Shown: positions 60,818-64,000 of the stretch, in pieces
Position numbering within the stretch: position 1 is the stretch's first letter
Layout: each line of letters starts with the position of its first letter
Source of the DNA: Acidimicrobiales bacterium
GTDB lineage: Bacteria; Actinomycetota; Acidimicrobiia; Acidimicrobiales; SHLQ01
Length of the DNA stretch: 64,000 bases
Direction of reading: 5' to 3'
Assembly: GCA_020628865.1 (NCBI GenBank)
Contig: JAHDEJ010000005.1
Span: forward strand, 140,415-204,414
Program-made: the position numbers and the translations under genes
Notes under the pieces: generated by a model
Databases searched by the model: none
Seen by the model: only the letters and a program-made list of their open reading frames with translations
What the model was told of the DNA's origin: nothing

Positions 60818-61381
60818 TCACGCCAGCGTCGACGTCGCGTCTCGCAGCCGGAAGCGCACGTCGACCACGGTGCGGCCGATCACGTAGTCCACCTTCTTCA
60901 CTCGCATGACCTTGACGTCGGCGTTGAGCATCGTTTCGAGGTGCGTGCGCAGCGCAGGCTCGTCGGTGAACGCTTCGTTCAGCGTGATGACCTGATAGCG
61001 GTAGTCGGCAAAGAGCTTCGGGTGATCGGCGAGGAACAACGACGCGGCGATGATGACGATGAACGTGGGGCTGATCCAGACGGGTTCGACGGTGACGCCG
61101 CCGAGCAGGCCCATCGCCAGGGCCGCGAAGTAGTAGACGACCTCCTGCTGGTCGATCTCGGCCGACCGCAGGCGGATGATCGACAGCACGCCGAACAGGC
61201 CGAGCCCGAGCCCAGCGGCCACATTGCTGTTGGCAAGCACGGTTGCGACTGCCATGACGCCGACGTTGGTGCCGAGCAGTGCGACCGCAATGTCTGATCG
61301 CCGGTAGCGGGGCCAGTACACGCCGAACACGAGCACCACGATGGCGACCATGTTGATGAGGAAGAGATACGGCTGCTCCAC
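60818..61381 (-). CDS. DUF4956 membrane protein
   Basis: A 187-residue DUF4956 protein, GTG start. Four helices fill residues 1-115 (LFLINMVAIVVLVFGVYWP, ALLGTNVGVMAVATVLA, GLGLGLFGVLSIIRLRSAEI, VWISPTFIVIIAASLFLA); a soluble C-terminal part follows. The segment GLGLFGVLSIIRLRSAEIDQ is the family signature. Such proteins are usually coded beside VTC/polyphosphate and CotH genes. Here it follows the CotH gene by 33 bp on the same strand. Molecular role unknown. Confidence 0.9.
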   Translation of the reverse strand: MEQPYLFLINMVAIVVLVFGVYWPRYRRSDIAVALLGTNVGVMAVATVLANSNVAAGLGLGLFGVLSIIRLRSAEIDQQEVVYYFAALAMGLLGGVTVEPVWISPTFIVIIAASLFLADHPKLFADYRYQVITLNEAFTDEPALRTHLETMLNADVKVMRVKKVDYVIGRTVVDVRFRLRDATSTLA

Positions 61382-61414
61382 GAAGGGCGGTCCTTGCGAT
61401 CGTCGTGCGCTGGC

Positions 61415-62812
61415 TTATCGCCGTGATCGAACGTAGTCGAGCGCTTCCTTGAGCGCTTCGACCCGATTCGCCCAGGTCTCGGCGGGAAGGGCGTCGTCGT
61501 GGAGCTCATCGGCTTCGGTGGTGGCCTCGGCGATCTGCTCGGCCCAGGTGTCGAGCAGCGCCTCGACGGTGTCCTTGGCGAGCGGGCCGTTCCAGAGCAC
61601 GTCTTCGAGCTCTGCGTACCGCGCTTCCTGTTCGGCGAAGGCGGCGAACAGCGGGTCGCAAGTTGCCGAGCGTTGGGGAAGTTGGAAGCCGGCGTATCCG
61701 AACGAGTCGCAGTCGTTGGTGATCTCGCCGAGCTCGTCGGCGACCGGGGTCACCGGGTTCACGTCGGACACGAGGTTCTCGAAGGCGTTGTCGAGATCCC
61801 ACGGGACGAGGTGGAGGGTGGGCCCGGACGGGTCTTCGTACCAATAGAAGTTGTGCGGTTCGCAACTGCCGCTGAAGCAGTACCAGTGGAAGGGCCCGTC
61901 GTCGTGGCGGATGGCTCGGTCGACGACGATGTGCGCCATCGTCGCGTCGAGGTCCATCCAGTCGTCGAGGACTCGCTCCGTGTTGCCGGTGGCGAGGAGC
62001 TCCTCGGCGAAGGTCGTGGTGAGGGTGGCGACGGGCGAGTCGTCTTCGTTGGTGCGCAGCGATGCGATCAGTTCGTTGGCGTCACGAACGGATCCGTCGG
62101 GGTCGAAGGGCCACACCTCCTTGTAGAGGTTGCCGGTTCCGTCCGGGAAGTTGTGGCGGGTGAAGCGGCCGTCGATCTGCTCGGTGAGCGCGTACAGGCC
62201 GGAGTATTCGCCGTTGATGAGGAGCCGGGCGTGGACGGACCGTGGCGCGGCCACGCCCATCTCCCGGAAGAGGTGGTAGCCGAGGCGTTCGTGCAGCTGG
62301 CTCGGGTCCAGGTTCATGGAGTGGAACTGCAGTTTGCGAACGCCGTAGAACTCCCGGTCCGGGTCGTCCCAGTTGATCTTCACCTTCATCGAGAGCTTCG
62401 TGCAGGTCTTCTCGCCCGATGGATTGAAGAGGTCGGAACCGCCGACGCAACCGACGAACGCGCCGACCGATCCCTTGTACCGAATGCCGACCGGTTCGAT
62501 GGTTTCACCAAGGAAGGTGAGCGATCCTTCGACGTACTGTTCGGCGGTCGGGTCAGCGTCGATCTCGGCGAGTGACCCTTCGGACAGGTTCAGCTCGAAG
62601 GTGTGCAGTGTGTCCTGGTCGAACAGCACGTCAGAGCTGCCGTCCACCCAGGCTCCATCGAGCTGCTCGGCCGGCGGTTCCGCGGAACCGGTTGTGGTGG
62701 TTGACTCGCCGGCTGGACCCGCAGCGGTCGTGCTGCTGCAAGCGGAAGCCAGGAGGAGCAGTGCGGCCAAGACGGCCGTCGCTGAGAACGGAGCTCGCGC
62801 ACAAACGTGCAT
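61415..62812 (-). CDS. CotH-family kinase-like lipoprotein
   Basis: A 465-residue lipoprotein: signal with lipobox LASAC (Cys25), Thr/Ser-rich linker, then a CotH domain from about residue 65. RYKGSVGAFVGCVGG, KLSMKVKINW, KLQFHSMNLDPSQLHERLGYHLFREMG, VHARLLINGEYSGLYALTEQID and LVPWDLDNAF are CotH/atypical kinase signatures. CotH proteins of Bacillus phosphorylate coat proteins with a divergent kinase fold; here the target should be outside the membrane. A DUF4956 gene follows. The VTC gene that normally joins this pair is absent. Confidence 0.92.
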   Translation of the reverse strand: MHVCARAPFSATAVLAALLLLASACSSTTAAGPAGESTTTTGSAEPPAEQLDGAWVDGSSDVLFDQDTLHTFELNLSEGSLAEIDADPTAEQYVEGSLTFLGETIEPVGIRYKGSVGAFVGCVGGSDLFNPSGEKTCTKLSMKVKINWDDPDREFYGVRKLQFHSMNLDPSQLHERLGYHLFREMGVAAPRSVHARLLINGEYSGLYALTEQIDGRFTRHNFPDGTGNLYKEVWPFDPDGSVRDANELIASLRTNEDDSPVATLTTTFAEELLATGNTERVLDDWMDLDATMAHIVVDRAIRHDDGPFHWYCFSGSCEPHNFYWYEDPSGPTLHLVPWDLDNAFENLVSDVNPVTPVADELGEITNDCDSFGYAGFQLPQRSATCDPLFAAFAEQEARYAELEDVLWNGPLAKDTVEALLDTWAEQIAEATTEADELHDDALPAETWANRVEALKEALDYVRSRR

Positions 62813-62837
62813 GGACTCAGAGTAGTGAAGCGGCGGC

Positions 62838-63452
62838 TCAGCCGAGTTCGGTCGCCCAAGCGTTGGCGGGTCCGCGCCAGATTCGGAGCAGCACCAATGA
62901 GGCCATCACGGAGGCGCCGGCCCCGCCGAGGAGCAGCGGCCGGTCGCCGATGGCGATTCCGTAGCCGGCCCAGATCACGGCCTCGCCAAGGGCGAGAACC
63001 CAGGTGGTGGTGGAGATGCCAGAGACAGTTGGGGAGGTCCAGGCAGACCAGGCCGCGGGAGCGAACTGCACGGTGAAGAGCGCAGCCAGGGTGAGGCCGA
63101 GTGCGGTGACCTGGCCGACGGCGGCTGCCCAGCCGAGCACGTTGAGGACGAGCAGTGCTGTGGTGCTGGCTCGGCTGAAATGCGCGGGGTCGAGGCGCCG
63201 GGTTCCGGCCGCCATTGCCAGGTAGAGGGCGAGACCGCCGACCGAGACGCCGAAGATGCCCCACACGCCGCTGGTCCATGCGTAGATCAGCCAGCCTGCG
63301 TTGACGCCGAGACCCATGCCGATCCACTCCGGTGAGACACCGGCAAGGTCACCTCGTCGAACGATGCGCACTGTCTGGGGGATGAGCATCCCGACGCCGA
63401 GAACATTGGCGAGAAGGACGGCGACGGTCAGGAGCAGCGTGGTCAGATCCAT
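62838..63452 (-). CDS. PQ-loop/SWEET-like membrane transporter
   Basis: A 204-residue membrane protein with about seven helices. The first helix pair contains the PQ motif VLGVGMLIPQTVRIVRRGDL with LAGVSPEWIGMGLG, and a second repeat VQFAPAAWSAWTSPTVSGIS carries A-P-A in place of PQ. SWEET/PQ-loop proteins move sugars, amino acids or other small solutes by facilitated diffusion. Start ATG 63452 follows TACCCT by 6 bases, suggesting a leaderless transcript. It is divergent from an Lrp/AsnC regulator gene. Confidence 0.8.
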   Translation of the reverse strand: MDLTTLLLTVAVLLANVLGVGMLIPQTVRIVRRGDLAGVSPEWIGMGLGVNAGWLIYAWTSGVWGIFGVSVGGLALYLAMAAGTRRLDPAHFSRASTTALLVLNVLGWAAAVGQVTALGLTLAALFTVQFAPAAWSAWTSPTVSGISTTTWVLALGEAVIWAGYGIAIGDRPLLLGGAGASVMASLVLLRIWRGPANAWATELG

Positions 63453-63486
63453 GGAGAAAAGGGTAGGAATCTCTGTCACAGGCGGG

Positions 63487-63522
63487 TTGCGTTTCTTGCG
63501 GCGACACGCAAGATTCTTGCGT
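63487..63522. promoter_or_regulatory. Repeated CTTGCG/CGCAAG palindromes, likely Lrp/AsnC operator
   Basis: ACGCAAGA (63506-63513) and TCTTGCGT (63515-63522) form a perfect 17-bp palindrome with one central base. CTTGCG at 63495-63500 pairs with CGCAAG at 63507-63512, and TTGCG also occurs at 63487. They fill the divergent spacer between the PQ-loop and Lrp/AsnC genes, 30 bp before the latter. Confidence 0.65.
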
Positions 63523-63551
63523 TGATGGAGGCGGGTCGGCATGCTGGTTGC

Positions 63552-64000
63552 ATGGACCAGATCGACCGTTCGCTCCTCAACGAGCTGCAGCAGGATGCGG
63601 ACCGGTCACTTGATGACCTCGGTGAGCTCGTGGGCCTGTCGGCGTCTGCGGTGCAGCGTCGCATCAGCCGGATGAAGGCCGACGGCACGATCACCCGCGT
63701 GGTGGCCGAGGTCGACCCGATCAAGGTGGGCCTTCCGGTGACGATCGTGACGACCGTGCGGTTCGAGCGAGACGGCTACGACCACACCCGTGACCTGATC
63801 GACAAGCTGCAGGCGCGGCCCGAGGTGCAGATGCTGCAGATGGTCACCGGTCAGTACGACCTGCTCATCGTGAGCGTGGTCGGTGACCTGGCCGACTACT
63901 CGGCCGGGGTGCTCGTGGACATCGAGGGCGAACCCAACGTCTCACGCATCGAGACGAACGTGAGCCTGTGGTCGATCAAGTCGACGAAGGCGCTGCCGGT
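63552..64000 (+). CDS. Lrp/AsnC family transcriptional regulator, partial
   Basis: The first 149 residues of an Lrp/AsnC regulator; the stop lies beyond the right edge. The HTH is LDDLGELVGLSASAVQRRISRMKADGTI (residues 20-47), then the linker ITRVVAEVDPIKVGLPV and the RAM ligand domain with VQMLQMVTGQYDLLIVSVV and IETNVSLWSIKSTK. Full members are about 150-160 residues, so only a few are missing. It is divergent from the PQ-loop transporter gene and probably controls it together with itself in response to an amino acid. Confidence 0.93.
   Translation, partial: MDQIDRSLLNELQQDADRSLDDLGELVGLSASAVQRRISRMKADGTITRVVAEVDPIKVGLPVTIVTTVRFERDGYDHTRDLIDKLQARPEVQMLQMVTGQYDLLIVSVVGDLADYSAGVLVDIEGEPNVSRIETNVSLWSIKSTKALP

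Noticed and set aside
1..64000. tRNA or rRNA genes, integrase and attachment sites
   Set aside because: No convincing candidate was found by eye in the intergenic gaps, although without tools a tRNA could be missed.

Overview
The window reads as one stretch of chromosome from a high-GC, Gram-positive-type actinobacterium. The evidence is G/C-rich third codon positions throughout, many GTG starts, chains of 4-bp ATGA/GTGA overlaps, an actinobacterial-type SOS box, a DtxR/IdeR-like iron box, a possible sortase-E-type sorting signal and a DUF222-HNH (13E12-family) endonuclease. Together with a DMSP-lyase-like enzyme, a sodium-type Mrp antiporter and osmolyte genes, this points to a marine member of the Acidimicrobiia (Ilumatobacter-like). 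That placement is inference; no rRNA or other marker lies in the window. I saw no rRNA, tRNA, CRISPR array, integrase or intact insertion sequence.

Layout. 1-3702: a DrrA-type ABC exporter (permease cut by the left edge), a TVP38/DedA-like protein, a YeiH-type sulfate exporter homologue and a TetR regulator, all on the minus strand. 3762-7870: a GMC oxidoreductase with an unusual repeated N-terminus, a small membrane protein bracketed by duplicated palindromic elements, and a DEAD-box helicase. 7877-21772: an ion-homeostasis region. It holds a four-CBS protein, the seven-gene Mrp (mnhA-G) operon with a 4-bp overlap at every junction, a sigma-70 factor, a Ca2+/cation exchanger, a Usp protein overlapping a CPA2 antiporter, a winged-helix regulator, a secreted protein and a TrkA-type K+ channel. 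21853-25368: a DddP-like DMSP lyase convergent with a ProW-type osmolyte permease that carries a very large extra membrane domain.

25464-33804: a secreted protein with an acidic stalk and an LAITG signal, a crotonase, a GH10 glycosidase, RecQ with a phosphoribosyltransferase-like tail, a CHASE/GGDEF diguanylate cyclase and a YceI protein. 33895-37758: a DUF2786-GNAT-Lon run. 37825-46380: a PPOX-fold protein, a DUF222-HNH nuclease behind a perfect SOS box, a siderophore-interacting reductase behind an iron box, a DAO-type oxidase, a PadR/membrane pair, acylphosphatase, and an overlapping membrane protein/ICMT-like/methyltransferase trio. 46448-55362: an alpha/beta hydrolase, a BNR/Vps10-like beta-propeller protein, LtrA and two lipoproteins. 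55487-59480: a compact Rut-like set (cysteine hydrolase, RutA-type flavin monooxygenase, FMN reductase) followed by PEP-mutase/ICL-family and dienelactone-hydrolase genes. 59527-64000: a Tat-type serpin lipoprotein, a CotH/DUF4956 pair, and a PQ-loop transporter divergent from an Lrp/AsnC regulator that runs off the right edge.

The genes suggest an aerobic, salt-adapted heterotroph that manages Na+/K+/Ca2+ and pH, oxidises or takes up osmolytes, may cleave DMSP, scavenges pyrimidine or related nitrogen, attacks plant/algal polysaccharide and protects its surface proteins.
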